From Sediminibacillus halophilus (GTDB lineage: Bacteria > Bacillota > Bacilli > Bacillales > Amphibacillaceae), in assembly GCF_900103695.1 (NCBI RefSeq), contig NZ_FNHF01000001.1:248001-312000 (forward strand): 64,000 nt of DNA. The letters run 5' to 3'. The notes under the pieces were generated by a model, which saw only the letters and a program-made list of their open reading frames with translations, ran no database searches and was not told where the DNA came from. Positions 41,862 through 50,969 of this stretch are shown in pieces. Made by a program: the position numbers and the translations under genes. How positions within the stretch are numbered: the first letter of the stretch is position 1; every line of letters begins with the position of its first letter.

Positions 41862-42098
41862 CTATAAACAGCATCCTGTTTCTAACCGAGGATACTGCTC
41901 ATTCACATGGAATACTTCCCTAGGCTTATCATGTACAAAGATAATTGATTTTTCATTTTCGAAGATTCTATGTGCTCTGTCTCCACTGCCGAAAGCTTCA
42001 TTTTCTCGTTTCCCCGGTGTTGGGTTAGCAATAATTCTATAAAGGATCTGAAGAGTAACATGCAATGCTGTAAATACAATCAATGCCATTTCCCTCAT
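41862..42098 (-). CDS. Possible small membrane protein
   Basis: Not recognised. A 78-residue frame starting MREMALIVFTALHVTLQILY has one hydrophobic segment (about residues 3-20), then a polar tail with charged and histidine residues ending ETGCCL. Ribosome sites are poor: AGGAAA lies far from ATG 42098, whereas GAGG is 9 nt before an in-frame TTG five codons on. It lies between dynA and the C45 hydrolase on the same strand. It may be a real small envelope protein or a chance frame. Confidence 0.4.
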   Translation of the reverse strand: MREMALIVFTALHVTLQILYRIIANPTPGKRENEAFGSGDRAHRIFENEKSIIFVHDKPREVFHVNEQYPRLETGCCL

Positions 42099-42173
42099 AA
42101 AACACCGATTTCCTGACAAGATTATTATACGTGCAATGAATCAAATTGACCACAGTTAGAAAATCCAGACTAA

Positions 42174-43217
42174 TCAAGATTCCATAAATGGCAGCTCTTC
42201 ATCTGTGTTCAAGTATCCAATTAATTGTTTGATTTTTGTATCCTTCCCTTGTAACCAATCCTTAAAAGACAGAATGAATGGCTCTCTATCGCTGCCAACA
42301 GCGAACCATACTGCTAGTTCCTTTGGAAGGTAGGCAGAAGTATGCAACGTACCAGCCCATTGTGTGTATTTTTCCGAAAAAATCCCTTTCGCTTTATCGT
42401 TGAACAACCGAAAAGCTTCATAGGGAGAAGTCAGCCTGCCCTTTTCTTCTACTAATAACTTTTTTCTTCGTCTTGAATCATCTAAATGGTAACGGTTTTC
42501 CTCTTGTAAAATGTCAAAATGATTTGTGCTCAATGGCTCATCTTTGACAACGACTCCCCTTGGCGTAGCTTCGACGACTTTCGCCTTTCCGAATCGATCG
42601 AACACAACATAATTAAAGGAATGCCGGTGAGGAACCCGTTTTAACATATCGGCAGCTTCTTCGCTGTTTTTGCAGGTTTCCAATACCATTCGAGTAATCG
42701 CATTGCAGATAAAGCCGTCCCCTGGTTTCCTACGGTGGACAAAATTATAGCCGATAATTAATCCGTGTTCGTTCATCCCGTCAGACCTGCCGGTGATTCG
42801 TTGACTAGGACCAATCGTCGCGTAGCCGTGCTGGGGTTGAAATAAAACGAATCGACCTTCATACGTCTTTGGATGATAATCATAGTTACGCACCAGATAA
42901 TCACGTCCGGTCAAAATCGAACAACCAGAAGGGTGCCACTCCTGCTGGTATCCACTGTAATTCCGTACCGTCTCCTCCAACGAGAGCTTGAGACCTTCCG
43001 AAAGCCCTTCAAGTTCTTCCCATAAATGAGGCATGTATGCTTTGATGGTCTTCTCGGCTTTATTAGCGTCGACAACATATCTTGGTCTTTTCCTAGGTTG
43101 GTTGACACGTTGGTAATTCTTTTCCAAAGCGGAATCCTTAAGTCTTTTACCTTGTTCAAAACCAAACTGAGCATGGCTTCCTCTGAATTCTAAAAAGCTT
43201 GTGGTGACTTTTTTCAT
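42174..43217 (-). CDS. C45-family autoproteolytic acyltransferase/hydrolase
   Basis: A 347-residue Ntn-hydrolase related to isopenicillin N acyltransferase. Cys99 in WHPSGCSILTG should become the N-terminal nucleophile after self-cleavage. The downstream RNYDYHP, SQRITGRSDGMNEHGLIIGYNFVH and HRHSFNYVVFD segments match the family core. Bacillus members hydrolyse amide bonds of acyl-amino acids or similar small molecules; the substrate here is unknown. There is no signal peptide. AAAAGGAAA precedes the ATG. It is a single gene between the small membrane ORF and the CBS protein. Confidence 0.85.
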   Translation of the reverse strand: MKKVTTSFLEFRGSHAQFGFEQGKRLKDSALEKNYQRVNQPRKRPRYVVDANKAEKTIKAYMPHLWEELEGLSEGLKLSLEETVRNYSGYQQEWHPSGCSILTGRDYLVRNYDYHPKTYEGRFVLFQPQHGYATIGPSQRITGRSDGMNEHGLIIGYNFVHRRKPGDGFICNAITRMVLETCKNSEEAADMLKRVPHRHSFNYVVFDRFGKAKVVEATPRGVVVKDEPLSTNHFDILQEENRYHLDDSRRRKKLLVEEKGRLTSPYEAFRLFNDKAKGIFSEKYTQWAGTLHTSAYLPKELAVWFAVGSDREPFILSFKDWLQGKDTKIKQLIGYLNTDEELPFMES

Positions 43218-43300
43218 GTGTATTTCCTTTTTAATGATTGATTTTTAGTTCTACCCTACTTCAAATAGTCGCCATCAGCGCAAAGCATATCTTTTACATT

Positions 43301-43768
43301 CTAGTCTAATTCTCTGATTAACTGGTTGGATATATAACGGATTAAGTCTCCCCTGCTGATTACTCCGACCACTCTGCCGGCATCGTTGACTACTGGTATT
43401 TTCTTAAAACCATGCTCTGCAAGAATTTCAAGTGCCTTTTCGAGATTATCAGTCGGTTTTACCGTGTAAAGCTTTTGTTTTCTCATCATGTCCTCTACCG
43501 GTAGATGAATCGAGCTTTTCAATTTATCCTTCAGATCCTGACGCTCACTCACAAGGACAAGGGTGTAAATATCGTATATAGTTCTTCCCTGCGGCTGTAA
43601 AAACCGGATAACATCTCCATCGCTGATCATCCCTTGCAGCACTCCCTGTTTATCAACGACAGGAACACCGCCGATTTTGTTTGCGACGAGGATTTCTAAT
43701 AAATCCTTAATCGTGACATGCTCTTCAATTTGCACAACATCTCTGATCATAAACTCGCTAATTTTCAT
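43301..43768 (-). CDS. CBS-domain pair protein
   Basis: A 155-residue protein consisting of one Bateman module. CBS1 is at about 7-60 (VNK/ANKIGGVPVVDKQGVLQGMISDGDVI) and CBS2 at about 95-150 (HGFKKIPVVNDAGRVVGVISRGDLI), with a 35-residue insert between them. Such modules bind adenine nucleotides or S-adenosyl compounds and report energy state. No catalytic domain is attached. It is divergent from the acyl-CoA synthetase gene, which invites comparison with acuB beside acsA, but it lacks the ACT domain of AcuB. GAGGTG precedes the ATG. Confidence 0.88.
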   Translation of the reverse strand: MKISEFMIRDVVQIEEHVTIKDLLEILVANKIGGVPVVDKQGVLQGMISDGDVIRFLQPQGRTIYDIYTLVLVSERQDLKDKLKSSIHLPVEDMMRKQKLYTVKPTDNLEKALEILAEHGFKKIPVVNDAGRVVGVISRGDLIRYISNQLIRELD

Positions 43769-43952
43769 TTTAACACCTCGAAGTTTTTATTTATAATTAG
43801 TACCTTTTTATCGATTTGTGTTTCAACTAGGAGAGGACAACGTTTCCCTGCTCTCTTATAGCGTATCACGGAAGTAGGACAGTTGGAATAATATTGCTTT
43901 TACTCAGCTGATCAGAAAGCACTTTTCCTTTCATCCTATATCGCAGATACCG

Positions 43953-44004
43953 CTGATAAACTTAACTCGTTGATGTATAATGTATAATGTAAGCACTTAC
44001 ATTT
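43953..44004 (+). promoter_or_regulatory. Promoter and CcpA-like operator of the acyl-CoA synthetase gene
   Basis: CTGATA (43953-43958), 17-bp spacer and TATAAT (43976-43981) form a promoter; a second TATAAT follows at 43983. Overlapping the start site is AATGTAAGCACTTACATTT (43986-44004). Its core TGTAAGCACTTACA differs from a cre consensus only at the central G. The operator position fits repression by glucose through CcpA. Confidence 0.65.
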
Positions 44005-44020
44005 AGGGAGGGCGGTTGAG

Positions 44021-45970
44021 TTGATAAATTCGACACAGGCGGCATGGGAACCATCCAAGGACATTCTGCAAAATTCTCGGTTAGGGAGCTGGATGCGGAA
44101 ACTTGGTTTTTCCAATTATGATTCTTTTTATCAAGAATCTATTAAAAAAATTGATTGGTTTTGGCAGGAGGCTGTACAAGAACTGGATATTTCCTGGTTT
44201 TCCAGTCCCCACACCACCCTTGATCTATCCAGAGGGGTCCAGTATCCCGAGTGGTTTGTGGGAGGAAAAATAAATGTTGCCTATAATGCAGTGGAAAAAT
44301 GGGCGGATAACCCATCGACCCGCCACCGAACTGCACTCATTTGGGAAGGGGACGGACAGGAAAAAAAGGTTTACACATTCGAGCAGTTAAATACGGCAGC
44401 AAATGCAGCTGCGAACGGATTCAAGCAACTAGGGGTAAAGCGTGGAGACGTCATTTTTTTATATATGCCGATGATCCCGGAAACGGTAATTGCTATGCTG
44501 GCCATTTCAAAAATAGGGGCAGTGTTTACACCTGCATTTTCCGGTTACAAGGCAGATGCCGTATCGGCCAGGCTCGAAGCTTCGGAGGCAAAATTTTTAA
44601 TAACAGCAGATGGGTATTACCGCCGCGGGAAAATAGTCAATATGAAACAAGAAGCAGATAAAGCAGCCGGCCAATCCCATTCACTAGAAAAAGTGATAGT
44701 CGTGGAAAGAATTGGAGGGATCGGATCATGGTCAAGCAGAGATGTGGCGTGGAAAACGATTACGAAAAACAGCAGCGATTTCAAAGCTGTAGAAACTGAC
44801 AGTTCAGAGCCTTTCATGATCATTTATACTTCTGGTACTACCGGGAAGCCGAAAGGAACGGTACATACCCATGCAGGATTTCCGATTAAAGCGGCATTCG
44901 ACGCTGGTATTTGCATGGATGTCAGACCAGATGATAAATTATTTTGGCTTACCGATATGGGATGGATGATGGGTCCGTTTTTAGTATATGGGGGGTTGCT
45001 AAACAGAGCTGCTATCGTCTTATTTGAAGGTACACCAGATTATCCTGGGCCGGATCGGCTCTGGCAGTTGACGGACGAACTCCAACTAACCCATTTAGGT
45101 ATTTCTCCTACCCTAATCCGAAGCTTGATGCAACACGGTACGAAACCAATGGAAACGTATGTACTAAGCAGTCTGCGGTTATTCGCTTCCACAGGCGAAC
45201 CTTGGAACGAAAAACCATGGCACTGGCTTTTCGAGAAAGTCGGCAATAGTAAAATCCCTATTTTCAATTATTCTGGCGGAACAGAGACTTCTGGAGGTAT
45301 CTTTGGAAATGTATTGGTAAAGCCGATTCAACCTGCTAATTTCAATGCAGCACTCCCCGGAATGGCCGCAAATGTCTTCAATCAAGAGGGGCAGCCAATT
45401 ACCGGAGAAGTCGGGGAGCTTGTGATACAACAGCCATGGGTGGGAATGACAAAGGGATTTTATAAGGATACCGATCATCGGTATGAGAATACGTACTGGC
45501 ATCGTTGGAAAGATACGTGGGTTCACGGAGACTGGGTTATCAAAGATAGTGATGGCTACTTCACCATTACAGGACGCTCTGATGATACATTGAACATAGC
45601 CGGAAAAAGGATTGGGCCAACAGAAATCGAATCTTGTTTAGTAAGTCACCCAGCTGTTGCAGAAGCTGGAGTGATTGGCTTGCCTGATGAGCTGAAAGGG
45701 GAAATAGCTGCTGCCTTTGCAGTACTCGATAGTAGCTATGAATCAACCGAACAGAAAAAAGAGGAAATACTCACTTATATGAGGAGCCGTTTAGGTAAGG
45801 CACTAGCTCCCAACCAGCTGTATTTCCTATCTGATTTACCAAAAACAAGGAATGCCAAAGTGATGAGACGTGCTTTAAAGACCGTTTTCCTCGGTGAATC
45901 CCAGGGTGATTTAAGCGCTCTGGTCAACCCGGAAATCCTTGAAGAAATAACAGCCCTTCGAGAAAAATAG
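44021..45970 (+). CDS. AMP-forming acyl-CoA synthetase, AcsA-like
   Basis: A 649-residue adenylate-forming ligase with an acetyl-CoA-synthetase-type N-terminal part. It activates a short carboxylic acid with ATP and joins it to CoA. Seen are the P-loop YTSGTTGKPKGTVHTHAG (about 270-287), NYSGGTETSGG near 420, the hinge GRSDDTLNIAGKRIGPTEIE near 525, and the C-terminal PKTRNAKVMRR whose lysine is the catalytic, acetylatable one. A TTG start is preceded by GGAGGG. It faces the leucine degradation operon across a shared terminator, so acetate, acetoacetate or a branched-chain acid is a reasonable substrate. Compare yngI inside the B. subtilis operon. Confidence 0.88.
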   Translation: MINSTQAAWEPSKDILQNSRLGSWMRKLGFSNYDSFYQESIKKIDWFWQEAVQELDISWFSSPHTTLDLSRGVQYPEWFVGGKINVAYNAVEKWADNPSTRHRTALIWEGDGQEKKVYTFEQLNTAANAAANGFKQLGVKRGDVIFLYMPMIPETVIAMLAISKIGAVFTPAFSGYKADAVSARLEASEAKFLITADGYYRRGKIVNMKQEADKAAGQSHSLEKVIVVERIGGIGSWSSRDVAWKTITKNSSDFKAVETDSSEPFMIIYTSGTTGKPKGTVHTHAGFPIKAAFDAGICMDVRPDDKLFWLTDMGWMMGPFLVYGGLLNRAAIVLFEGTPDYPGPDRLWQLTDELQLTHLGISPTLIRSLMQHGTKPMETYVLSSLRLFASTGEPWNEKPWHWLFEKVGNSKIPIFNYSGGTETSGGIFGNVLVKPIQPANFNAALPGMAANVFNQEGQPITGEVGELVIQQPWVGMTKGFYKDTDHRYENTYWHRWKDTWVHGDWVIKDSDGYFTITGRSDDTLNIAGKRIGPTEIESCLVSHPAVAEAGVIGLPDELKGEIAAAFAVLDSSYESTEQKKEEILTYMRSRLGKALAPNQLYFLSDLPKTRNAKVMRRALKTVFLGESQGDLSALVNPEILEEITALREK

Positions 45971-46034
45971 GCAGGAAAACGAGGATGGTCTTCCCTCCTT
46001 GATAAACATAGCCGAATAAAAACCATTTTCGTAT

Positions 46035-46066
46035 AAAAAAGGCAGTCCCTATTGGGACTGCCTTTC
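46035..46066. terminator. Bidirectional terminator between synthetase gene and yngE
   Basis: AAAGGCAGTCCC and GGGACTGCCTTT form a perfect 12-bp stem with a TATT loop between convergent genes, with A- and T-rich flanks on both strands. Confidence 0.93.
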
Positions 46067-46076
46067 CCCTCTTTTA

Positions 46077-47612
46077 TCAAACTGGATAAACGCCGTGTTT
46101 TCTTTCCGTAAATTGTACGGATTTGTTTTTGTAAAAAGCAAATCTAGAGATTAGTTCCCTTCTTAATTTCTCTGGTTCAATTACAGCATCAACAACCAAT
46201 TCCGATGCCAGCCGATATATATCGATATTGGCCTTATACTCCTCCTGTTTCGCACGAATGAATTCGGCTTTGTCTTCTGCTGGAAGCTCTGCAATCTTGT
46301 TGGCATAGACGGCGTTGACAGCAGCTTCTGGTCCCATAACTGCAATTTGCGCACCAGGCAATGCAAGTGTGCAATCCGGCTCAAATGCAGGACCGGCCAT
46401 GGCGTACAAACCCGCACCGTACGCTTTTCGAACGACAACCGAAATTTTGGGCACTGTCGCTTCGCTCATTGCAGCGAGCATTTTGGCACCATGTCTAATT
46501 ATACCTGCCCTCTCCACCTTGGTCCCGATCATAAAACCTGGTATATCGGCTAAAAACAACAAAGGAATATGGAAGGCATCACAGAGTTGAATGAATTTGG
46601 CCGCTTTGTCTGCAGAATCAGGAAATAACACGCCGCCTTTGCTTTTCGGCTGATTGGCGATTACGCCGACTGCTTCACCGTCCAAACGGGCGAAACCGGT
46701 TATTAATTCTGGTGCAAACAGCCGCTTAATTTCACAAAATGAAGCTTCGTCAATGATATGATTGATTAACTCATACATATCAAATGGGGCGTTTTGATTT
46801 TCAGGTATCAGCTCACCGATCGTTTTTTCGCCTGTTTTCGGAGGAAGCGCCGATGTACGGGGCGGCCTCCCCTGATAATTATCCGGAAAATACTGAAGAT
46901 ATTTACGGGCAAATTCAATCGCTTCCTTTTCTGATGCAGCTAATACATCACCGCAACCTGACACGGAACAGTGCATCGCAGCTCCACCCATTTCTTCCAG
47001 CGTAACTTTTTCCCCGATCACTTTTTCAGCCATACGAGGAGAGCCGAGATACATAGAAGCATTCCCGTCCACCATGACAACAATATCACAAAAAGCTGGT
47101 ATGTATGCTCCCCCTGCTGCCGAAGGACCGAATAGTAAACAAACCTGAGGCACCCTTCCGGAAAGTTTGATTTGATTGTGAAAAATTCTCCCTGCTCCTC
47201 GTCTGCCGGGAAACATTTCGATTTGATCCGTTATTCTGGCACCGGCAGAGTCAACTAAATAAAGCATTGGCACATTTAATTTAGCAGCGGTTTCTTGTAT
47301 TCTGATAATTTTTTCGACGGTCTTTGCCCCCCAAGATCCCGCTTTGACAGTAGAATCGTTAGCCATGACACATACTGTTTTCCCGTGGATTTTACCGATA
47401 CCAGTCACTACTCCATCGGCAGGAAGCGTTGGATCGAGACAATTGGCAAACAAGCCGTCTTCCAATTCAACATCATCATCAAACAGTTCCTTCAAACGAT
47501 CTCTCACAAATAGCTTCCCTTTTTCCAGGTTTCTTTCATGGTACTTTTCTGCGCCGCCTTTTTTAATGCGATCTTGGTGTGAGGATTTTTCTTCTGCTCT
47601 GTCTATTTGCAT
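46077..47612 (-). CDS. yngE: Methylcrotonyl-CoA carboxylase carboxyltransferase subunit
   Basis: This subunit moves carboxyl from biotin to 3-methylcrotonyl-CoA in leucine breakdown. The 511-residue crotonase-fold protein has the two oxyanion regions: LVDSAGARITDQIEMFPGRRGAGRIF-type residues near 115-140 and the GGAYIPAFCDIVVMV and YGAGLYAMAGPAF segments further on. ATG 47612 follows GGAGG by 7 nt; the frame continuing to 47732 would overlap yngF and lacks a site. The partner biotin carboxylase and carrier genes lie upstream in the operon. It is the last gene and ends at the shared terminator. Confidence 0.92.
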   Translation of the reverse strand: MQIDRAEEKSSHQDRIKKGGAEKYHERNLEKGKLFVRDRLKELFDDDVELEDGLFANCLDPTLPADGVVTGIGKIHGKTVCVMANDSTVKAGSWGAKTVEKIIRIQETAAKLNVPMLYLVDSAGARITDQIEMFPGRRGAGRIFHNQIKLSGRVPQVCLLFGPSAAGGAYIPAFCDIVVMVDGNASMYLGSPRMAEKVIGEKVTLEEMGGAAMHCSVSGCGDVLAASEKEAIEFARKYLQYFPDNYQGRPPRTSALPPKTGEKTIGELIPENQNAPFDMYELINHIIDEASFCEIKRLFAPELITGFARLDGEAVGVIANQPKSKGGVLFPDSADKAAKFIQLCDAFHIPLLFLADIPGFMIGTKVERAGIIRHGAKMLAAMSEATVPKISVVVRKAYGAGLYAMAGPAFEPDCTLALPGAQIAVMGPEAAVNAVYANKIAELPAEDKAEFIRAKQEEYKANIDIYRLASELVVDAVIEPEKLRRELISRFAFYKNKSVQFTERKHGVYPV

Positions 47613-47631
47613 GGTCATTCCTCCAGTTCCT

Positions 47632-48417
47632 CTATTCTCCAATGAATACAGCAGTCCGCTTCTCTTTAAAAGCTTGGAGTCCTTCCAATCGATCTTTTGT
47701 ATTGATCGTTTGCTGGTAGCATTGTTTCTCAAATGCGAGCCCTTCCGAAAGTTCCATATCGATTCCTTTACTAATGGCCAGTTTGGCCTGCCTTAAAGCA
47801 ACAGGGGCATTTTTAGCAATTTCCTCCGCTAAAGATTCTGCCTTTTCCATTAATTCCTCCGAATCATGGACGTATTCGACCAATCCTATTTGTTCAGCTT
47901 TTTCAGCGTCTACAGGACTGGCAGTAAATATCATTTCTTTTGCTTTGGACAGTCCTACTTGACGGCTTAGCCTCTGTGTTCCACCTGCTCCAGGAATGAT
48001 ACCCAGAGAAGTTTCGGTTAAAGCCAATTTACTATGTGAAGCAGAAATTCTTAAATCACATGCAAGTGCGAGTTCTAATCCACCACCAAAGGCGGCTCCG
48101 TTTATCGCCGCAATTGTCGGCATTGGCAATTCACTGACTCTTTGCAGCGTGCTGCCGATGTATTGGACTGCTTCTCTTGTTTGCTGTTCTGTCATTTTGC
48201 TTCTTTCTTTCAAGTCGGCTCCTGCACAGAATACTTTATGCCCAGCACCGGTAATCACCAAGCACCGCAATAGTGGATCACTCTCCAACTGTGTTAACCG
48301 ATCATTAAATTGACGGAGCAGTTCCATTGAAAAAGCATTAGCAGCACCTGGCCTGTTAAGTATCAGTACCGCAATATGATCATTCCGTTTGTGAAAGCCT
48401 ATCAATTCACCTGACAA
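47632..48417 (-). CDS. yngF: Enoyl-CoA hydratase (methylglutaconyl-CoA hydratase type)
   Basis: A 261-residue crotonase expected to hydrate 3-methylglutaconyl-CoA to HMG-CoA. Key features are the oxyanion residues in CAGADLKER near 66 and AAINGAAFGGGLELALACD near 105-123, and the ETSLGIIPGAGGTQRLSR loop with the catalytic glutamate near 135. A TTG start at 48417 sits 6 nt after a run of AAGGGGGGG and overlaps the yngG stop by 11 nt, giving 261 residues like B. subtilis YngF. Longer starts are not supported. It lies between yngG and yngE in the leucine operon. Confidence 0.93.
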   Translation of the reverse strand: MSGELIGFHKRNDHIAVLILNRPGAANAFSMELLRQFNDRLTQLESDPLLRCLVITGAGHKVFCAGADLKERSKMTEQQTREAVQYIGSTLQRVSELPMPTIAAINGAAFGGGLELALACDLRISASHSKLALTETSLGIIPGAGGTQRLSRQVGLSKAKEMIFTASPVDAEKAEQIGLVEYVHDSEELMEKAESLAEEIAKNAPVALRQAKLAISKGIDMELSEGLAFEKQCYQQTINTKDRLEGLQAFKEKRTAVFIGE

Positions 48418-49333
48418 ACCGGTCCCCCCCTTGTCTGGAATGTTGCAGTTGTCTTTGGTGACTTGGCAAAAGCTTGCCAAGCCGTTTTTCAATGAAATCC
48501 GCCGCATTATTTAGTACGGATTGGTCAATGCCGGTTTCCACTCCCATTTCCTCAAGCATAAATACCAAATCATCCGTGGCTAAATTTCCAGATGCACCTT
48601 TAGCATAAGGACAACCGCCCAATCCACCTAAGGAAGCATCGAATGTTGTCACTCCGTGTTGCAAGGCGGACCAAACATTTGCCAAGGCCATCCCTCTTGT
48701 ATTATGGAAATGTAAGGCGACAGAACCTTCTTTGAAACGGGGAAGCAGCCTTGTGAGCATTTCATTTACCTGCAGTGGATTGGCAATTCCGATTGTATCG
48801 CCCAATGATAGTTCATCGATTCCCATAGAAAACAACCGATCGCAGATTTTCATCACTTTATCTATGGCCACCGCTCCTTCATAAGGACAGCCGAAAACTG
48901 TCGACAGATACGCACGGACTGTTTTCCCTTCAGATTTCGCCGTTTCCACCACACCTTGTAAAACTGGAAATGTATCCTCAATGGTTTTATTAATGTTTTT
49001 CCGGTTATGGCTTTCACTTGCTGACATAAATACAGCCACTTCATCGATTCCCGCCATTAAAGCTCGTTCCAATCCTCTTTGATTGGGAACCAAAGCCGCA
49101 TAGGTAACATCAGGATGTCGTCGGATTCCTTCAGCAACATCTTGCGCATCACTTAACTGAGGAATCCAATCTGGGTGAACAAAAGAGGTCATCTCAATAT
49201 AAGACAGCCCGGTAGAGGACAATGCGTCAATCCAGCTGATCTTATCTTCTGAAGGTAAAATCAGCTTTTCATTTTGCAGGCCGTCACGTGGTCCGACTTC
49301 TTTCACATTTATTTTCTTAGGTATTTCACTCAT
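48407..49333 (-). CDS. yngG: Hydroxymethylglutaryl-CoA lyase
   Basis: It splits HMG-CoA into acetoacetate and acetyl-CoA, the end of leucine degradation. The 308-residue TIM barrel has the family opening VKEVGPRDGLQNE (10-22), metal ligands in VALHFHNTRGMALANV near 200, and the signature GGLGGCPYAKGASGNLATDD near 232 with the catalytic cysteine. GGGAGGTGGG precedes the ATG. Its 3' end overlaps yngF. The acetoacetate it makes would need activation by a CoA ligase or transferase; the ligase at 44021 is a candidate. Confidence 0.96.
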   Translation of the reverse strand: MSEIPKKINVKEVGPRDGLQNEKLILPSEDKISWIDALSSTGLSYIEMTSFVHPDWIPQLSDAQDVAEGIRRHPDVTYAALVPNQRGLERALMAGIDEVAVFMSASESHNRKNINKTIEDTFPVLQGVVETAKSEGKTVRAYLSTVFGCPYEGAVAIDKVMKICDRLFSMGIDELSLGDTIGIANPLQVNEMLTRLLPRFKEGSVALHFHNTRGMALANVWSALQHGVTTFDASLGGLGGCPYAKGASGNLATDDLVFMLEEMGVETGIDQSVLNNAADFIEKRLGKLLPSHQRQLQHSRQGGDRFVR

Positions 49334-49357
49334 CGTCCCACCTCCCTGGCTATTCCG

Positions 49358-49570
49358 TTACTCGATAATGGCGATTGTATCTCCCTCATCGACAAAGTCT
49401 CCCTCTGTCACTTTCCATTCTTTTAGAACGCCATCTGAAGAGCTTGTAATAGGGATTTCCATTTTCATCGATTCCAAAATGGCGATATCCTCTCCAGATT
49501 TGATTGTTTTCCCTTTTTCAGCGATAATTTTCCATACACTTCCGGCCATCGTTGCTTTAACTTCTGTCAT
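49358..49570 (-). CDS. yngHB: Biotin carrier protein of methylcrotonyl-CoA carboxylase
   Basis: A 70-residue biotinyl domain. The biotin-accepting lysine is in ILESMKMEIPI (Lys35 of the ESMKMEI motif). The glycine-rich flanking strands (TMAGSVWKIIAEKGKTI, EGDFVDEGDTIAIIE) complete the flattened barrel. It swings between the biotin carboxylase and YngE. It is encoded as a separate short gene rather than fused to the carboxylase, as in Bacillus. Its start overlaps the yngH stop by ATGA, so the two are coupled. Confidence 0.95.
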   Translation of the reverse strand: MTEVKATMAGSVWKIIAEKGKTIKSGEDIAILESMKMEIPITSSSDGVLKEWKVTEGDFVDEGDTIAIIE

Positions 49571-50943
49571 TTGCTTTTCTCCTTTTCCTTTTGATTGCGG
49601 ATACCCTTGAGGTAATAGTCTTCAATGAAACTTGTCAGGGTGTTACTTTTTTCGAATTGCTCATGACTAACAATTTCTTTCAGCATCGGTATATTGGTTT
49701 TTATCCCGTCTACATGATAGTGATCCAATGCTCCCTTCAATAATTGGATAGCTTCTTTTCTAGACGCTGCTGAGACAACGAGTTTTCCGATCATAGGGTC
49801 ATAATACGGAGTCACTTCAGCATTTTCTCTCACAGCTAATTCATGCCTGATTCCTTTTCCTTCTGGCAATTTCAAGCTGGTAATTCTGCCAGGAGACGGA
49901 TAAAATGTGTACGGATCCTCAGCATAGATTCTCGTCTCGATGGCATGACCATTTATTTTCAGGTTGTCCTGCTTGATTCCGAGTCTATGCCCTGCCGCAA
50001 TCTTAATCTGTTCTTCGACAATATCGACCCCTGTTATTTCTTCTGTAACCGGGTGTTCTACCTGAAGACGTGTATTCATTTCCAGAAAATAAAAATTTTG
50101 TTCTTCATCCATTAAAAACTCAATGGTCCCCGCGTTTTCATAGCCAATTGCACGTGCAGCTTTTACTGCCGTCATTCCTAATTTCTTGCGTAAATCTGGC
50201 TGAACCGTTCCCGATGGAGCTTCTTCAATCACTTTCTGATGACGGCGTTGAATGGAACACTCCCGTTCAAATAAATGAACAACATTTCCATATGAATCTG
50301 CAAGAAGCTGGACTTCTATATGTCTCGCCCTGGATATGACTTTCTCTATGAACATCGTGCCATCTCCGAACAGCATGGCAGCACGTTTACTTGTATCAGG
50401 AAACCTTTCCTTTAATGTTTTTTGATTTTCTGCAAGCACCATACCGATTCCACCGCCGCCTGCTGAAGCTTTAATCATCACTGGATAACCGATTTTTTCA
50501 GCAATTGCAGCAGCTTCCTCAACATCGGCAACGGGATCGCTGCTTCCCGGCACAATCGGAATACCAGCATCCTTCATCGTTTGTCTTGCCATCACCTTGC
50601 TGCCCATTTTCTCAATTGCAGCAGGTTTTGGACCGATAAAAGTCAGACTTTCCAATTCACATGCTTCGGCAAAAGAGGCTTGCTCACTCAATAATCCATA
50701 ACCAGGATGCACAGCATCGGCGCCTGAACGTTTTGCCGCTTCTATTACATTCTCTATATTCATATAGCTTTTACTTACGGGAGCCGGTCCGATATGATAA
50801 CTCTCATCAGCCAAATCGACAAACTTTGCTTGCCTGTCGGCATCCGAATATACGGCTACTGTTTTTATTCCTAACTTTTTACAGGATCTGATGATTCTTG
50901 CAGCAATTTCTCCACGGTTTGCAATCAATATTTTTTCGAACAT
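49567..50943 (-). CDS. yngH: Biotin carboxylase subunit of methylcrotonyl-CoA carboxylase
   Basis: It carboxylates carrier-bound biotin with bicarbonate and ATP. The 458-residue ATP-grasp enzyme begins MFEKILIANRGEIAARI. It has the glycine-rich ATP lid KASAGGGGIGMV near 158, the RECSIQRRHQKVIEEAP segment near 230 and the active-site FLEMNTRLQVEHPVTEE near 285. ATG 50943 follows GGGAGGG by 5 nt; a frame from 50976 would overlap yngJ. A general acetyl-CoA or pyruvate carboxylase role is less likely given the operon partners. Confidence 0.94.
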   Translation of the reverse strand: MFEKILIANRGEIAARIIRSCKKLGIKTVAVYSDADRQAKFVDLADESYHIGPAPVSKSYMNIENVIEAAKRSGADAVHPGYGLLSEQASFAEACELESLTFIGPKPAAIEKMGSKVMARQTMKDAGIPIVPGSSDPVADVEEAAAIAEKIGYPVMIKASAGGGGIGMVLAENQKTLKERFPDTSKRAAMLFGDGTMFIEKVISRARHIEVQLLADSYGNVVHLFERECSIQRRHQKVIEEAPSGTVQPDLRKKLGMTAVKAARAIGYENAGTIEFLMDEEQNFYFLEMNTRLQVEHPVTEEITGVDIVEEQIKIAAGHRLGIKQDNLKINGHAIETRIYAEDPYTFYPSPGRITSLKLPEGKGIRHELAVRENAEVTPYYDPMIGKLVVSAASRKEAIQLLKGALDHYHVDGIKTNIPMLKEIVSHEQFEKSNTLTSFIEDYYLKGIRNQKEKEKSK

Positions 50944-50969
50944 GTTTGCCCTCCCGATTATCGATTTAC

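Noticed and set aside
41862-42119. The small frame beside dynA as a known ypb-family gene
   Set aside because: It does not resemble the ypbS or other neighbouring gene products I can recall; kept only as a low-confidence hypothetical.
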